DNA of 64,000 nucleotides from Candidatus Mycobacterium wuenschmannii (GTDB lineage: Bacteria > Actinomycetota > Actinomycetes > Mycobacteriales > Mycobacteriaceae). The stretch is taken from contig NZ_CP126981.1 in the NCBI RefSeq assembly GCF_030252325.1, positions 2,666,001 to 2,730,000 on the forward strand. The letters are read 5' to 3'. Of this stretch, positions 1 through 8,429 are shown piece by piece. Made by a program: the position numbers and the translations under genes. Numbering within the stretch: position 1 is the first letter of the stretch; each line of letters opens with the position of its first letter. The notes beneath the pieces are model-generated. The model made no database searches. It had not been told where the DNA came from and worked only from the letters and a program-made list of their open reading frames with translations.

Positions 1-18
1 CGTGTTGGCTTGGGTCAT
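1..18 (-). CDS. Possible start of a gene running off the left edge
   Basis: On the minus strand an ATG at 18-16 opens a frame (M-T-Q-A-N-T) that leaves the window. It overlaps the TGA (17-15) of a 22-codon frame that begins at 83, and that frame in turn overlaps the stop of the upstream SDR gene as TGATG. The chain of overlaps suggests a continuing operon downstream of the SDR gene. Only six codons are visible, so no function can be given. The 22-codon frame may be a spacer rather than a gene. Confidence 0.25.
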
Positions 19-82
19 TGTTCCAGCGCACCACACTGCGTCAGATCCGTCAGGCGATCGGGGATTAACTCTTCGACGACCA

Positions 83-1045
83 TCAGTACCGGTGCCTGGC
101 GGTTACGGGCGGATAGGTGACGCCGGTGAGCTCTTCGGACATCCGCCACACCCGGTCGACGACGTCTTGGTCGCGCGCCAACGCCGGCAGGCGTGCGAAA
201 GTGACTCCACCGCCGGAGGTTTCGTACAGCCCGCGCGGCCCGTAGTAGGCGCCGCCCTCCGCGTCCGGTGATGCCGCGGCATACAGCGTGGGCTTGATGC
301 CCTCGTCGACGTCGAGCCACATGAACGGGATCAGCCGCCAGGACAGCCGGGCCAGGCGCGCCGACAGCGTCGGCTTTCCCGCGCCGTACGACGCCCCACT
401 GAGCAGGTTCGTCTTGCTCAGCCCGGGGTGGGCGGCGTTGGACAGCACGCCCCAATTGCCCTCACTGCTACGACGATTCAGTTCGAGCGCGAAGATCAAC
501 TGCGCGAGTTTCGCGATACCGTATGAGCCCATCGGCTGGTACCCGCTGCGTGCGTTGGCGTCGGTGAAGTCGACCTTGCGCTGGCCGGCGGCCAGGCTGC
601 TGACCGTCACGACCCGTGCGGCACGCAGCAGCGGCAGCAGATGGCCCGTCAAGGCGAAGTGCCCGAGGTGGTTGGCACCGAACTGCAGTTCGAAGCCGTC
701 GTCGGTCTGCTCCCGCTTCGGCGGTGTCATCACCCCGGCGTTGTTGATCAGGATGTCGACCGGCCGGCCTTCGGCGACCAGCTCACGGCCCAGTGCGGCA
801 ACGCTTTTCAGCGATGCGAGGTCCAGCGTCCTGATGGTCAGCTTGGCGTGCGGGACGTCGGCGCGGATCGCGGCCACGGCGGCTTCGCCCTTGGACCGGG
901 TGCGGATCGCGAGCACGACGTCGGCGCCCGCCTCCGCGAGCCGCTTCGCCAGGCCGAAACCCAGGCCGCTGTTGGCGCCGGTGACCACGGCCTGGCGGCC
1001 CGACAGGTCGGGTACGGACAGCGCGAGAGCACCGCGGTTCACCAT
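83..1045 (-). CDS. Short-chain dehydrogenase/reductase (SDR), 320 aa
   Basis: A classical NAD(P)-dependent oxidoreductase with a Rossmann fold. The cofactor motif TGANSGLG is at residues 22-29, NNAG at about 101-104, the catalytic Ser near 149-150, and the YxxxK pair at Tyr175/Lys179 (YGIAK). The length and the region around NNAGVMTPP resemble the retinol-dehydrogenase-like or protochlorophyllide-reductase-like SDRs common in mycobacteria. I chose the ATG at 1045 because it overlaps the stop of the upstream P450 gene (stop 1041-1039), which indicates translational coupling. A longer frame continues upstream but is only a shadow inside the P450. The operon is TetR, P450, SDR. A P450 hydroxylation followed by SDR oxidation of the alcohol is a sensible two-step pathway, but the substrate is unknown. 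Confidence 0.85.
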   Translation of the reverse strand: MVNRGALALSVPDLSGRQAVVTGANSGLGFGLAKRLAEAGADVVLAIRTRSKGEAAVAAIRADVPHAKLTIRTLDLASLKSVAALGRELVAEGRPVDILINNAGVMTPPKREQTDDGFELQFGANHLGHFALTGHLLPLLRAARVVTVSSLAAGQRKVDFTDANARSGYQPMGSYGIAKLAQLIFALELNRRSSEGNWGVLSNAAHPGLSKTNLLSGASYGAGKPTLSARLARLSWRLIPFMWLDVDEGIKPTLYAAASPDAEGGAYYGPRGLYETSGGGVTFARLPALARDQDVVDRVWRMSEELTGVTYPPVTARHRY

Positions 1046-2250
1046 GTGACAGGCAGCTCGTAAATTCCATACGCCAGCGCGTCGTGCTTGAACGGCAGCT
1101 CGTCGATCGGTGCCGCCAGCCGCAGCGTCGGGATGCGGCGAAACAGCGTGTGCAGCACGATCTGCAGCTCCATCCGGGCCAGCTGCTGCCCGACGCACTG
1201 GTGCCGGCCGTAACCGAAGCCGACGTGCGGGTTGTCCTCGCGCAGCAGATCCAGCTGATCCGGGTTGGGGTAGCGCCGCGCGTCCCAGTTCGCCGGCGGG
1301 ACGTCGAGGATGATGCCCTCGCCGGCCCGGATCAGCTCACCGTCGAGTTCGATGTCCTCGGTCGCGATCCGCCGCTGGCCGGTCTGGATGATGCTGAGGT
1401 AGCGCATCAATTCTTCGACGGCGGTGGCGACGACCTTCGGATCGTCGGTGTCACGCAACAGCTTCAGCTGGTCGGGGTGCTCCAGCAGGGCGACGATCGC
1501 CAGGCTGATCATGTTGGCCGTGGTCTCGTGCCCGGCAATCAGCACCCCGGTGGCCAGCTGCGCCGCCTCCCGCACACTGAGCTCCTCGGCGTTGACCCGC
1601 TCGGCGAGATCGCCGACCAGGTCCTCGGTCGGGTTCTCCATCCGGGTGCGCACCAACTTGGCGATGTAGCGCGCCAGCTCGGTGGCGCCTTCGGCCGACT
1701 CCTCGGCGCTGGCGTAACGACCCATCCCTCGGCTGGCCTGCTGCTGAAAGAACTCAGCGTCCGAATACGGCACGCCCAGAAGCTGACTGATCACCAGCGA
1801 CGGGACCGGCAGCGCCAAGGTCTCGACCAGCTCGGCGGGCTGCGGGCCGGCCAGGATCGCGTCGACGTGGTCGTCGGTGATCTTCTGGACGGCCGGGCGT
1901 AGACCCTCGACCCGCTTGAAGGTGAACGGCTTGGACAGCATGCGCCGAAACCTGGTGTGCTCCTCGGCATCCGCGGTGAACACCGAGCGCGGCCGCTTGT
2001 CGACGGTGGCCTGCATGCCCTCGTTCCAGTGCGGGTAGCCGGGCTTGCGGTCGTCGACGCTGGCGCGCGCATCGGTGAACAACGAGCGGATAGCCTCGTA
2101 GCCGGTGATCAGCCACGGCGTGCTGCCGTCCCAGATCCGGACCCTGCTCAGTTGCTTGGTGGCGTTGAGCTGCAATGCAATTGGCGCGGGGGCCAACGGG
2201 CAGCGCGCCTCGCGGGCCATCGGATAGTCCGGGATCAAAGTGTCAGACAT
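1039..2250 (-). CDS. Cytochrome P450 mono-oxygenase, 403 aa
   Basis: Soluble bacterial class I P450. Visible signatures are the I-helix oxygen-activation motif AGHETT (residues 239-244), the K-helix ExxR (Glu280-Arg283) and the haem-binding loop [10 protein letters not shown] (345-354), with Cys352 as the thiolate ligand. Overall it looks like the CYP105/CYP107-type soluble P450s of actinomycetes. The ATG at 2250 is preferred over a GTG at 2265 because AAGGAG lies 5 nt upstream of it. It overlaps the end of the tetR gene (stop 2245-2243) by 8 nt. No ferredoxin or ferredoxin reductase is encoded in the operon, so electrons must come from partners elsewhere. The substrate cannot be inferred. 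Confidence 0.9.
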   Translation of the reverse strand: MSDTLIPDYPMAREARCPLAPAPIALQLNATKQLSRVRIWDGSTPWLITGYEAIRSLFTDARASVDDRKPGYPHWNEGMQATVDKRPRSVFTADAEEHTRFRRMLSKPFTFKRVEGLRPAVQKITDDHVDAILAGPQPAELVETLALPVPSLVISQLLGVPYSDAEFFQQQASRGMGRYASAEESAEGATELARYIAKLVRTRMENPTEDLVGDLAERVNAEELSVREAAQLATGVLIAGHETTANMISLAIVALLEHPDQLKLLRDTDDPKVVATAVEELMRYLSIIQTGQRRIATEDIELDGELIRAGEGIILDVPPANWDARRYPNPDQLDLLREDNPHVGFGYGRHQCVGQQLARMELQIVLHTLFRRIPTLRLAAPIDELPFKHDALAYGIYELPVTW

Positions 2251-2938
2251 GCCGCTCCTTCTCACGTGACGAACCCAAGTCGGTCACCGGCGCGCGCCAC
2301 AGGCCGACGATCGCATCGGTCAGCCCCTCGGCCGCGGTCGGCCAGCTGGACCGCGCCCGCGGCCCGTGTTCGGCGAGTTCGCCCTCGTGCTCGGCGCAGG
2401 TGTGCATCAACAGGTTTCGGGCCATCACCATGCGCTCGAACCGCACCCGCTTGGGCAGGTCGGGTAGGCAGCGGTTGATGCCGTCGATCGCCCGCACCAG
2501 CACCTCGGACCCGAGAGCATCTTTGGTGACCACCTGCCGGTAGGTCGGATCGGCCATCGCCTGCGCGGCGAAGCGCGCATACCAACTCGGATTGCCCAGT
2601 GCGGCGAGGTGATCGGTGAGCGGACGGACGAGGGTGCCCACCCAGTCCCGCAACTCGTTCGACCTCGAGACGTCGGCGAGCATCTGCGCACGCAGTTCCT
2701 CGATCGGCACGCGGTGCTTGCTCTCGATCGCGCGCAACAGGTCGGTCCGCGTGCCGAAGTGGTAACACGCCGCGGCGTTGTTGCCTTGGCCGGCCGCCTC
2801 GCTGATCTGCCGGTTGGATACCGCGTACATGCCGCGCTCGGCAAACAATCGCTCGGCCGCCGCGAGGATCACTTCCCGGGTTCCCGTGGATCGATCGTTA
2901 CGCAGGACTCGGGCGGCGGTCACCGACCCAGTGAACAC
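2243..2938 (-). CDS. TetR-family repressor of the P450/SDR operon
   Basis: The N-terminal helix-turn-helix (about residues 10-60) reads TREVILAAAERLFAERG, then SNRQISEAAG and YHFGTRTDLLRAI, which is typical TetR architecture. A ligand-binding helical domain follows. It is the first gene of the operon and overlaps the P450 start, so it probably autoregulates and controls P450/SDR expression. The start is uncertain: a TTG at 2962, a GTG at 2938 and a GTG at 2923 are all in frame ahead of the HTH, and none has a strong ribosome binding site. A palindrome at 2981-3000 upstream is the likely operator. Confidence 0.85.
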   Translation of the reverse strand: MFTGSVTAARVLRNDRSTGTREVILAAAERLFAERGMYAVSNRQISEAAGQGNNAAACYHFGTRTDLLRAIESKHRVPIEELRAQMLADVSRSNELRDWVGTLVRPLTDHLAALGNPSWYARFAAQAMADPTYRQVVTKDALGSEVLVRAIDGINRCLPDLPKRVRFERMVMARNLLMHTCAEHEGELAEHGPRARSSWPTAAEGLTDAIVGLWRAPVTDLGSSREKERHV

Positions 2939-2980
2939 CCGCCCCAGAGTTAAATCAAGCAATTTATTTAACAGTCAGTA

Positions 2981-3000
2981 GACCAACTAAACGTTTGGTC
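2981..3000. promoter_or_regulatory. Palindrome upstream of tetR/P450, probable TetR operator
   Basis: Inverted arms GACCAA and TTGGTC flank an 8-nt centre containing AAACGTTT-like sequence. The site lies between the divergent tetR operon and the GGDEF-EAL gene, 43-62 bp upstream of the chosen tetR start. AT-rich sequence between it and tetR (2951-2970) could hold the promoter. Assignment to the adjacent TetR is inference from position. Confidence 0.45.
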
Positions 3001-3138
3001 GGCACCGGGAATGCTCGGCGTATATAGTCAAGCGAACTGCTGCGCTCCGACTTCGATACCGAACTTGATAGACGTCCAATAACCTATCGCGGATAACCGA
3101 CGCGGCACCCCGAGCTTCGCATCACATCGGAGGAGACG

Positions 3139-5019
3139 TTGCCGCGCAATCTCGTCACCCGGGTCGCCACGCGACTGATGGAGACGACGGCGTCGACGGT
3201 TGCGGAAGTCAACGAGCAGGTCCTTGCCGAACTCGTCGAGCATCTCGACATCGATTGCGCGTTCCTGCGGCACAACGACCACAAGGTCAGGGTGTCCAAG
3301 CTGGTGGCGCTGTGGCCGCCGCGGCGCGACCGGTCGGTGCCCGACCCGTCGGCCATCGCCCACTTCAGCAGTGCCGACCCGGTCCTGGCGCTGTGCGAGC
3401 ACGGCAAGAAGTTGACGATCGTCCGGCCGGAGCCTTCCGAGGCCACCGCCGAGCGCTGGGTGGCGGCGGCTCAGGAGCGCTGGGGTCTCGACGCATCGAA
3501 GATCACCTCGCCGTCGGTCGTCGCGGCACCACTCATCTCCGGCGGCGTCACCACCGGGCAGCTCACCTGCGTGCGGTTCAAGAAGAAGAAGTGGAAAACC
3601 GAGGAGCTCAACGCAATTCAGACGGTCGCATCGCTGTTGGCCCAGCTGCAGGCCCGCATCACCGCCGAGGCGAAGCTGCGCAACCTCGCCGAGCGCGACG
3701 ATCTGACCGGTCTGCACAACCGCCGCGCGCTGATGGCCCATCTGTCCGAGCGCCTCGCCGCCGGCCAGCCGGGCCCGGTCCCGGTGTTGTACCTGGACCT
3801 CGACCGGCTGAAGTCGATCAACGACTATCTCGGCCACACGGCCGGCGATTGGTACATCCGCACGTTCGCCGAGCAGCTTCGGATGAAGGCCGGCGTCAAG
3901 AGCATGACCGCCCGCCTCGGCGGCGACGAGTTCGTCGTCGTCCCCGACCGCTCGATGTCGTTGGAGGCGGCGGAGAAGACGGCCGACGAACTCTGCGCGG
4001 CACTGCGCGATCGGATGGCCCTGGGCGGCCACATGATCACCCGGACGGTCAGCATCGGCGTCGCGGTCGGCACACCGGGCCGCGACAACACCAGCGACCT
4101 GTTGCACCGCGCGGACGAGGCCGTGTTGAGCGCCAAACGGGCCGGCGGCAACAACGTCGCGACCTCCAATGACGACATGTCGCTGCAGCGCCTGTTCCGC
4201 AACGACATCGAGATGCACCTGCGCGGCGATATCGACAGCGACGCGCTGCTCCTGCACTACCTGCCCGAGGTCGACCTGTGGACCGGCGCAATCGTGGCCG
4301 TCGAGGCGCTGGTCCGATGGCGGCATCCGACCTGGGGGCTGCTGCTGCCGGAGTCGTTCATCGGCATCGTCGAGTCCGCCAACCTGGGCGGCGATCTGGG
4401 TCTATGGGTGATGCGCACCGCGATGGCGGAATTCAGTCGCTGGCGTTCGCGCGGCGTCGGGCGAGACACCACCCTGCGGCTGAATGTGTCGCCGGCACAG
4501 CTGGTCAACCGGGGCTTCGTCAGCAGCGTCGCCGAGACCATCGACGAATTCGGCATCGACGGCGGCTCGGTGTGCCTGGAAATCACTGAGCGGGCGGTGG
4601 TTCGCGACATCGACACCACCCGCAAGACCCTGGAAGCGCTCAAAGAAGTCGGGGTCCAAATCGCCATCGACGACTTCGGAACCGGCTACGCAGTGCTGTC
4701 GCACCTCAAGTCGCTGCCGGTCGACATTCTCAAGATTGACACATCTTTTGTTCGAGATTTAGGCACCAGCAGCCGGGATTTGGCCATCGTAAGGGCGATT
4801 ATCGGCCTCGCCGAGGCCTTTGACCTGCAGTTAGTGGCCGAAGGGGTGGAGACTCCAGCGGCCGCTCTGACGCTGATGCGGCATGGGTGCCATCGAGCCC
4901 AAGGATACTTATTATCGCGTCCTCTCCCCGGTCAGGCCATGGAATCGCTACTCTCGACACGTTGGATGCCGATGCCATTCCTGGCGGACAGCCAGGCTCT
5001 GTCTTCGACCACGATCTGA
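3139..5019 (+). CDS. dcpA: GAF-GGDEF-EAL cyclic-di-GMP turnover protein (DcpA type), 626 aa
   Basis: A bifunctional cyclic-di-GMP enzyme. The N-terminal part (about residues 1-165) looks like a GAF sensor. A diguanylate cyclase domain follows with intact RLGGDEF near 260-264. A phosphodiesterase domain has EALVRW near 386, DDFGTGY near 510 and VAEGVET near 566. All signature residues of both domains are present, so both activities are possible. The RxxD inhibitory site expected just before GGDEF is absent (GVKSMTARL). The architecture matches M. smegmatis DcpA and M. tuberculosis Rv1354c. The start is a TTG with GGAGGAG 2-3 nt upstream; an ATG at 3178 is an alternative. A tetR gene follows 18 nt downstream, as next to Rv1354c. 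Confidence 0.9.
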   Translation: MPRNLVTRVATRLMETTASTVAEVNEQVLAELVEHLDIDCAFLRHNDHKVRVSKLVALWPPRRDRSVPDPSAIAHFSSADPVLALCEHGKKLTIVRPEPSEATAERWVAAAQERWGLDASKITSPSVVAAPLISGGVTTGQLTCVRFKKKKWKTEELNAIQTVASLLAQLQARITAEAKLRNLAERDDLTGLHNRRALMAHLSERLAAGQPGPVPVLYLDLDRLKSINDYLGHTAGDWYIRTFAEQLRMKAGVKSMTARLGGDEFVVVPDRSMSLEAAEKTADELCAALRDRMALGGHMITRTVSIGVAVGTPGRDNTSDLLHRADEAVLSAKRAGGNNVATSNDDMSLQRLFRNDIEMHLRGDIDSDALLLHYLPEVDLWTGAIVAVEALVRWRHPTWGLLLPESFIGIVESANLGGDLGLWVMRTAMAEFSRWRSRGVGRDTTLRLNVSPAQLVNRGFVSSVAETIDEFGIDGGSVCLEITERAVVRDIDTTRKTLEALKEVGVQIAIDDFGTGYAVLSHLKSLPVDILKIDTSFVRDLGTSSRDLAIVRAIIGLAEAFDLQLVAEGVETPAAALTLMRHGCHRAQGYLLSRPLPGQAMESLLSTRWMPMPFLADSQALSSTTI

Positions 5020-5037
5020 GAAAAACGATCTGACAAC

Positions 5038-5703
5038 ATGAACGAAGTAAGCGACAAGCGCTCGGACACGACCCGCGAGCAGATTCTGCGTGCCGCGGCG
5101 CACCAATTCGCCCAGCGCCCCTATTACGCCGTCGGCCTCGACGACATTCTGGCCGAGGCGCAGTTGACCAAGGGCGCGATGTATTTCCACTTCCGCTCCA
5201 AACACGCGTTGGCGCTCGCGATCGTCGACGAGCAGACCGCGAAGTCGGGCGTCGCGGTGAAGGAATTGCTCACTCGTAAGTTGTCGGGCCTGGAGACGTT
5301 GATCGACGTCTCGTATCTGATCGCCATGGCCGACATCACCGAAAACGTGACACGTGCGGCGTTCAACCTGCTCGAGTCCGTCGGCCGCACGGAAAAGCTC
5401 CAGGAGCGGCTGCTGGGGGGCTGGATTCAGCTGCTCGGGGAGATTGCCGGGCGCGGGGTCCGTGAGGGCGACATCATCGACCGCGGCGACCCCGAGGACA
5501 TCGGCCGGCTGCTGGTCTCGATCTACATGGGGATGCGTCAGGCCAGCCACCTCGACGACCCGGTCGTGCTGCTCGGCGACTACGAGAAGGCGCTGTCGAC
5601 GGTTCTGCGGGGAATCGTGCAACCGGACAAGATCGATTACTTCGGGCAATTCCTGAAGCGCCGCACGGCGCTGGCGATCAAGGCCGTTTCGCCAACGCCC
5701 TGA
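5038..5703 (+). CDS. TetR-family regulator next to dcpA (Rv1353c-like), 221 aa
   Basis: The TetR DNA-binding domain lies at about residues 8-60, with TREQILRAAAHQFAQR, then VGLDDILAEAQLTKGAMYFHF and recognition-helix spacing. A roughly 150-residue ligand domain follows. It resembles the A-factor/gamma-butyrolactone-receptor-like TetR group. It sits 18 nt behind the cyclic-di-GMP enzyme and is probably co-transcribed; the same pair exists in M. tuberculosis as Rv1353c/Rv1354c. It may tie cyclic-di-GMP metabolism to a small-molecule signal, but no ligand is known to me. The ATG at 5038 is the first start in frame. Confidence 0.85.
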   Translation: MNEVSDKRSDTTREQILRAAAHQFAQRPYYAVGLDDILAEAQLTKGAMYFHFRSKHALALAIVDEQTAKSGVAVKELLTRKLSGLETLIDVSYLIAMADITENVTRAAFNLLESVGRTEKLQERLLGGWIQLLGEIAGRGVREGDIIDRGDPEDIGRLLVSIYMGMRQASHLDDPVVLLGDYEKALSTVLRGIVQPDKIDYFGQFLKRRTALAIKAVSPTP

Positions 5704-5709
5704 GGGCGG

Positions 5710-6072
5710 CTAGCGCTCGTCGAGCCACAGCTGCTCGGTCAAATCGTGGAATGTCGCGAGCGCGATATCATCGTCGGCACGAATCAGCGCCGACTTGCTC
5801 ATCAATGCGTGCACGCTCGACCCGTCCTGATGTGCCAATTCGACGACCTCATTGGCCAGCGATTGCACCATCGCCACGGCCGATCCGGTCGTGAGCGGCA
5901 GATGGAAAATCTCATCGAATTTCAGCAGTAGAACGTCGTCGCGGGAGCGACCGACCATTTCGGAGAACGCCGAATTGGCGAAGACCAGTGCTCCGTCATT
6001 GGCGATCGCCAGCACCGGAATCGGAATGCGCTCCAGCACGACCAGGGCGGGCAACTGTTTCAGGGTTGCCAT
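5710..6072 (-). CDS. Stand-alone PAS-domain protein, 120 aa
   Basis: A single PAS fold fills the protein: PVLAIANDGALVFANSAFSEMVG near the start, DDVLLLKFDEIFHLP, and the closing strand LATFHDLTEQ. There is no output domain, no membrane segment and no signal peptide, so it is a soluble sensory or partner-binding module. It converges on the TetR gene with only 6 bp between them. I chose the ATG at 6072; an ORF extension to 6129 adds Arg/Asn-rich sequence lacking PAS features. The proximity to dcpA suggests a signalling neighbourhood, but a functional link is speculative. Confidence 0.7.
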   Translation of the reverse strand: MATLKQLPALVVLERIPIPVLAIANDGALVFANSAFSEMVGRSRDDVLLLKFDEIFHLPLTTGSAVAMVQSLANEVVELAHQDGSSVHALMSKSALIRADDDIALATFHDLTEQLWLDER

Positions 6073-6220
6073 CGGCGAAAGGCCCGTCTGGCCATTGCGT
6101 CGTCGCTCCACGCGCTGATTATGGTGCATTCGGACCCGCGAAAGGTGCGCTTGATCTCAATCAGCGAAATCTGTCGAAATCTGCAACCCATGTGTCTTGG
6201 ATATGGGCGCCGGAATCGGT

Positions 6221-6514
6221 TCAACCGCCGCCACTGCGTGGAAATCGGGCGTTGAGCGCGCTGAGCATCCGTCGCGCTTCGGTCAGACGTTCGCGCACCA
6301 CCACCAGGCGCTTCGGCGGATCGACATACCCATCGGCTTCGCAGCGCCGTTCCCACGCCGACTCGGCCTTGGCAACCTTCCGCTTCATCGTCTCGATGTC
6401 GCGGCGCAGTAGCTTCGCGAACAGCTGAGCCTGCGCCCCCTCAGAACGACGGGTCAGCGGAATCACGTTGCCCGCCAATGGATCGTCGCTCGAATTCGTC
6501 GCCGCCACCGCCAC
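6221..6514 (-). CDS. Small mycobacterial protein of unknown function, 97 aa
   Basis: I do not recognise the family. It is charged and predicted helical. Its middle (QLFAKLLRRDIETMKRKVAKAE and the following ERRCEADGYVDPPKRL) could form a coiled coil. There is no signal peptide and no membrane segment. The GTG start at 6514 directly follows the TGA of the DUF3349 gene (6517-6515), so the two are translationally coupled and probably act together or are at least co-expressed. Confidence 0.55.
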   Translation of the reverse strand: MAVAATNSSDDPLAGNVIPLTRRSEGAQAQLFAKLLRRDIETMKRKVAKAESAWERRCEADGYVDPPKRLVVVRERLTEARRMLSALNARFPRSGGG

Positions 6515-6823
6515 TCACCCCAGAAAGCCCTGGGCGTCGGTGACCGGCCAGCCGGCCGCCACCAATCGCCGCTCGACCCGCTCGGTGTCCTCCGACGACG
6601 GCAGGTCGTCGATCAATTTGGTGATGGCAACGCGCACGTCGGCGCCCTCGATCGGGGTGGGTGCGGTAGCCATCAACTCCGTGGCGACCTCGAGCACCTC
6701 GTCGTCGGACAGTCGCCGGCGCAGCAGAGCCAACAGCGGCACGTAATCGTTGGACGGGACGCCGTCGGGGTAGCCCGCTCGCAGGTAGGCGACGATCCGC
6801 GCGAGCAACCTCGACAGCGGCAT
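6515..6823 (-). CDS. DUF3349 family protein (Rv0543c-like), 102 aa
   Basis: A small helical protein with the conserved N-terminal pattern LARIVAYLRAGYPDGVPSND followed by YVPLLALLRRRLSDDEV, as in mycobacterial DUF3349 proteins such as Rv0543c. Function is unknown. The ATG at 6823 has a G-rich ribosome binding site (AGGGGG) about 7 nt upstream. It is the first gene of a two-gene operon with the 97-residue protein, and its promoter region is shared divergently with phoU. Confidence 0.75.
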   Translation of the reverse strand: MPLSRLLARIVAYLRAGYPDGVPSNDYVPLLALLRRRLSDDEVLEVATELMATAPTPIEGADVRVAITKLIDDLPSSEDTERVERRLVAAGWPVTDAQGFLG

Positions 6824-6970
6824 GGTCGACCCCCTGACGTTCGTCGTCCTGGCTCAACACTGACCCTCGACGGTTCCCGAGGCAACGACGATGATGATCA
6901 GTAAAGATAGGATTCATGCCAAGTTCATCGACGTGGATGCGCTTGGACGCGTCTCGGTAAGGGTCAGGCG

Positions 6971-7618
6971 ATGCGGACGGCGTTTCACGAGCAACTCGAC
7001 GCGCTGACGGACACGCTCAGCAACATGTGCGGTCTCGCCGGGGTGGCGATGGATCTTGCCACCCGCGCGCTCCTGGAAGCGGATCTGGCGATCGCCGAGC
7101 AGGTGATCGGCGAGCACGAGCGCATCGTGGAGCTGCAGAGGAAGGCCGAGGAGACTGCTTTCGTGCTGCTCGCGCTGCAGTCGCCGGTGGCCGGCGACCT
7201 GCGCTTGGTGGTCGGCTCGCTGCAGAACGTGGCCGACGCCGAGCGGATGGGCGGTCTCGCACTGCACGTGGCGAAGATTGCGCGCCGCCGCCACCCCAAC
7301 CACGTGCTGCCCGAAGAGGTACGGAGCCACTTCGAGGAGATGGGACGCGTGGCGGTCGAACTCGGTGAAAGTGCCAAAGCCGTTGTGGTGTCCAAGGATT
7401 CGCAGCGAGCGGCCGACATCAGTAGCGAGGACGACGCGATGGATCGGCTGCACCAGCAGTTGTTCAACGTGTTGATGGACACCGAGTGGAAGCACGGCGT
7501 AGCCGCCGCCGTCGACATCACCCTGCTCGGCCGGTTCTACGAACGCTTCGCCGACCACGCCGTCGAGATCGGCCGCCGCGTGGTCTTCGAGACGACGGGC
7601 GGAACCGTCGAACAATAG
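6971..7618 (+). CDS. phoU: PhoU-family phosphate regulator (PhoY-like), 215 aa
   Basis: Two tandem PhoU three-helix repeats (about residues 8-95 and 110-205) carry the acidic metal-binding patterns, including [17 protein letters not shown] in the first repeat and [18 protein letters not shown] in the second. Length matches M. tuberculosis PhoY1/PhoY2 (213-221 aa). PhoU proteins link the Pst phosphate transporter to the SenX3-RegX3 two-component system and dampen it when phosphate is sufficient. No pst genes are nearby, which is usual for phoY2. A TAGGAT box at 6908-6913 is a possible -10, and AAGGG lies upstream of the ATG. Confidence 0.9.
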   Translation: MRTAFHEQLDALTDTLSNMCGLAGVAMDLATRALLEADLAIAEQVIGEHERIVELQRKAEETAFVLLALQSPVAGDLRLVVGSLQNVADAERMGGLALHVAKIARRRHPNHVLPEEVRSHFEEMGRVAVELGESAKAVVVSKDSQRAADISSEDDAMDRLHQQLFNVLMDTEWKHGVAAAVDITLLGRFYERFADHAVEIGRRVVFETTGGTVEQ

Positions 7619-7624
7619 TCATCC

Positions 7625-7640
7625 GTAAGTGTAGACTTAC
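7625..7640. promoter_or_regulatory. ArsR-type operator over a -10 box
   Basis: Inverted arms GTAAGT and ACTTAC separated by GTAG. The element contains TAGACT (7632-7637), a good mycobacterial -10, so repressor binding would cover the promoter of the downstream arsR-like gene (ATG 7648). Autoregulation of this kind is normal for ArsR/SmtB regulators; the assignment is by position. Confidence 0.5.
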
Positions 7641-7647
7641 CGATGCA

Positions 7648-7965
7648 ATGCCGACCGACACTGTCGATCCGTGGGCCGCGCTGGCCGACGGCACCCGACG
7701 AACGATCTTCAAACGCCTGGCCGACGGCCCTAAGGCGGTGGGCGACCTCGCCCGTGACCTACCGGTGAGTCGGCCCGCCGTCTCCCAACACCTCGGCGTC
7801 CTGAAACGCGCGGGTCTCGTCTCAGACCGCGCCGCCGGCACTCGGCGGCTTTACCACGTGAACCCGAGCGGCCTCGAAGCTTTGCGATCCGAGCTAGATG
7901 TGTTCTGGGGCAGGGCATTAACGGCATACCAGACCCTGGCCGAAGAAGAAGGGCAGCATCCATGA
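7648..7965 (+). CDS. ArsR-family regulator paired with an SRPBCC protein, 105 aa
   Basis: A compact winged helix-turn-helix: DPWAALADGTRRTIFKRLADGPKAV at the N-terminus, the recognition helix SRPAVSQHLGVLKRAGLV, and the wing RAAGTRRLYHVNP. No cysteine or histidine metal site is visible, so this belongs to the non-metal ArsR group that is typically fused to or operonic with SRPBCC/AHSA1 proteins. The stop overlaps the ATG of the next gene (ATGA, 7962-7965). I chose the ATG at 7648 because the HTH begins shortly after it. The palindrome at 7625-7640 is the probable operator. Confidence 0.85.
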   Translation: MPTDTVDPWAALADGTRRTIFKRLADGPKAVGDLARDLPVSRPAVSQHLGVLKRAGLVSDRAAGTRRLYHVNPSGLEALRSELDVFWGRALTAYQTLAEEEGQHP

Positions 7966-8429
7966 TCGAACCGGTCCGGCACACGCTCGTCGTCAACCTC
8001 GGCATCGAGCGGGCTTTCGCGCTCTTCGTCGAACGCTTCGACGCGATCAAACCGCGCGAACACAACCTGCTCGCAGTCCCGATCGCCCGCACCATCTTCG
8101 AGCAGCATGTGGGCGGCCACATTTACGACGTCGGTGTCGACGGCAGCGAGTGCAGGTGGTCGCGTGTGCTCGCCTATGAGCCACCGGACCGGCTGGTCTT
8201 CTCCTGGGACATCGGACCGACCTGGCAGTTGGAACCCGACCCGGCCAAGACCAGCGAGGTGGAGGTGCGGTTCACCGCCGAGTCCGACGCCCGAACACGG
8301 GTCGCTCTGGAGCACCGGCATCTCGAGCGCCACGGTGACGGCTGGCGGTCCGTCGCCGACGGGATTGGCGGCGAACGCGGGTGGCAGCTATACCTCTCCC
8401 GCTTCTCCGAACTGGCGGTCGCGCGGTGA
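7962..8429 (+). CDS. SRPBCC/AHSA1-domain protein, 155 aa
   Basis: A START-like (SRPBCC) fold covers the whole protein: VRHTLVVNLGIERAFALFVERF at the N-terminus, the central GGHIYDVGVDGSECRWSRVLAYEPPDRLVFSW pattern, and the long C-terminal helix ending in LSRFSELA. Members bind hydrophobic ligands in an internal cavity; many act with an ArsR regulator encoded just upstream, as here. It overlaps the regulator (ATGA) and the downstream gene (GTGA), giving a three-gene translationally coupled operon. Ligand and physiological role are not known. Confidence 0.85.
   Translation: MIEPVRHTLVVNLGIERAFALFVERFDAIKPREHNLLAVPIARTIFEQHVGGHIYDVGVDGSECRWSRVLAYEPPDRLVFSWDIGPTWQLEPDPAKTSEVEVRFTAESDARTRVALEHRHLERHGDGWRSVADGIGGERGWQLYLSRFSELAVAR

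Noticed and set aside
15..83. 22-codon frame between the SDR gene and the left-edge frame
   Set aside because: Overlapping start and stop signals are suggestive, but the length and lack of family make a gene call unsupported; it may be spacer.
8027..8045. TCGAACGCTTCGA inside the SRPBCC gene as an SOS box
   Set aside because: It lies within coding sequence and does not match TCGAAC-N4-GTTCGA spacing.
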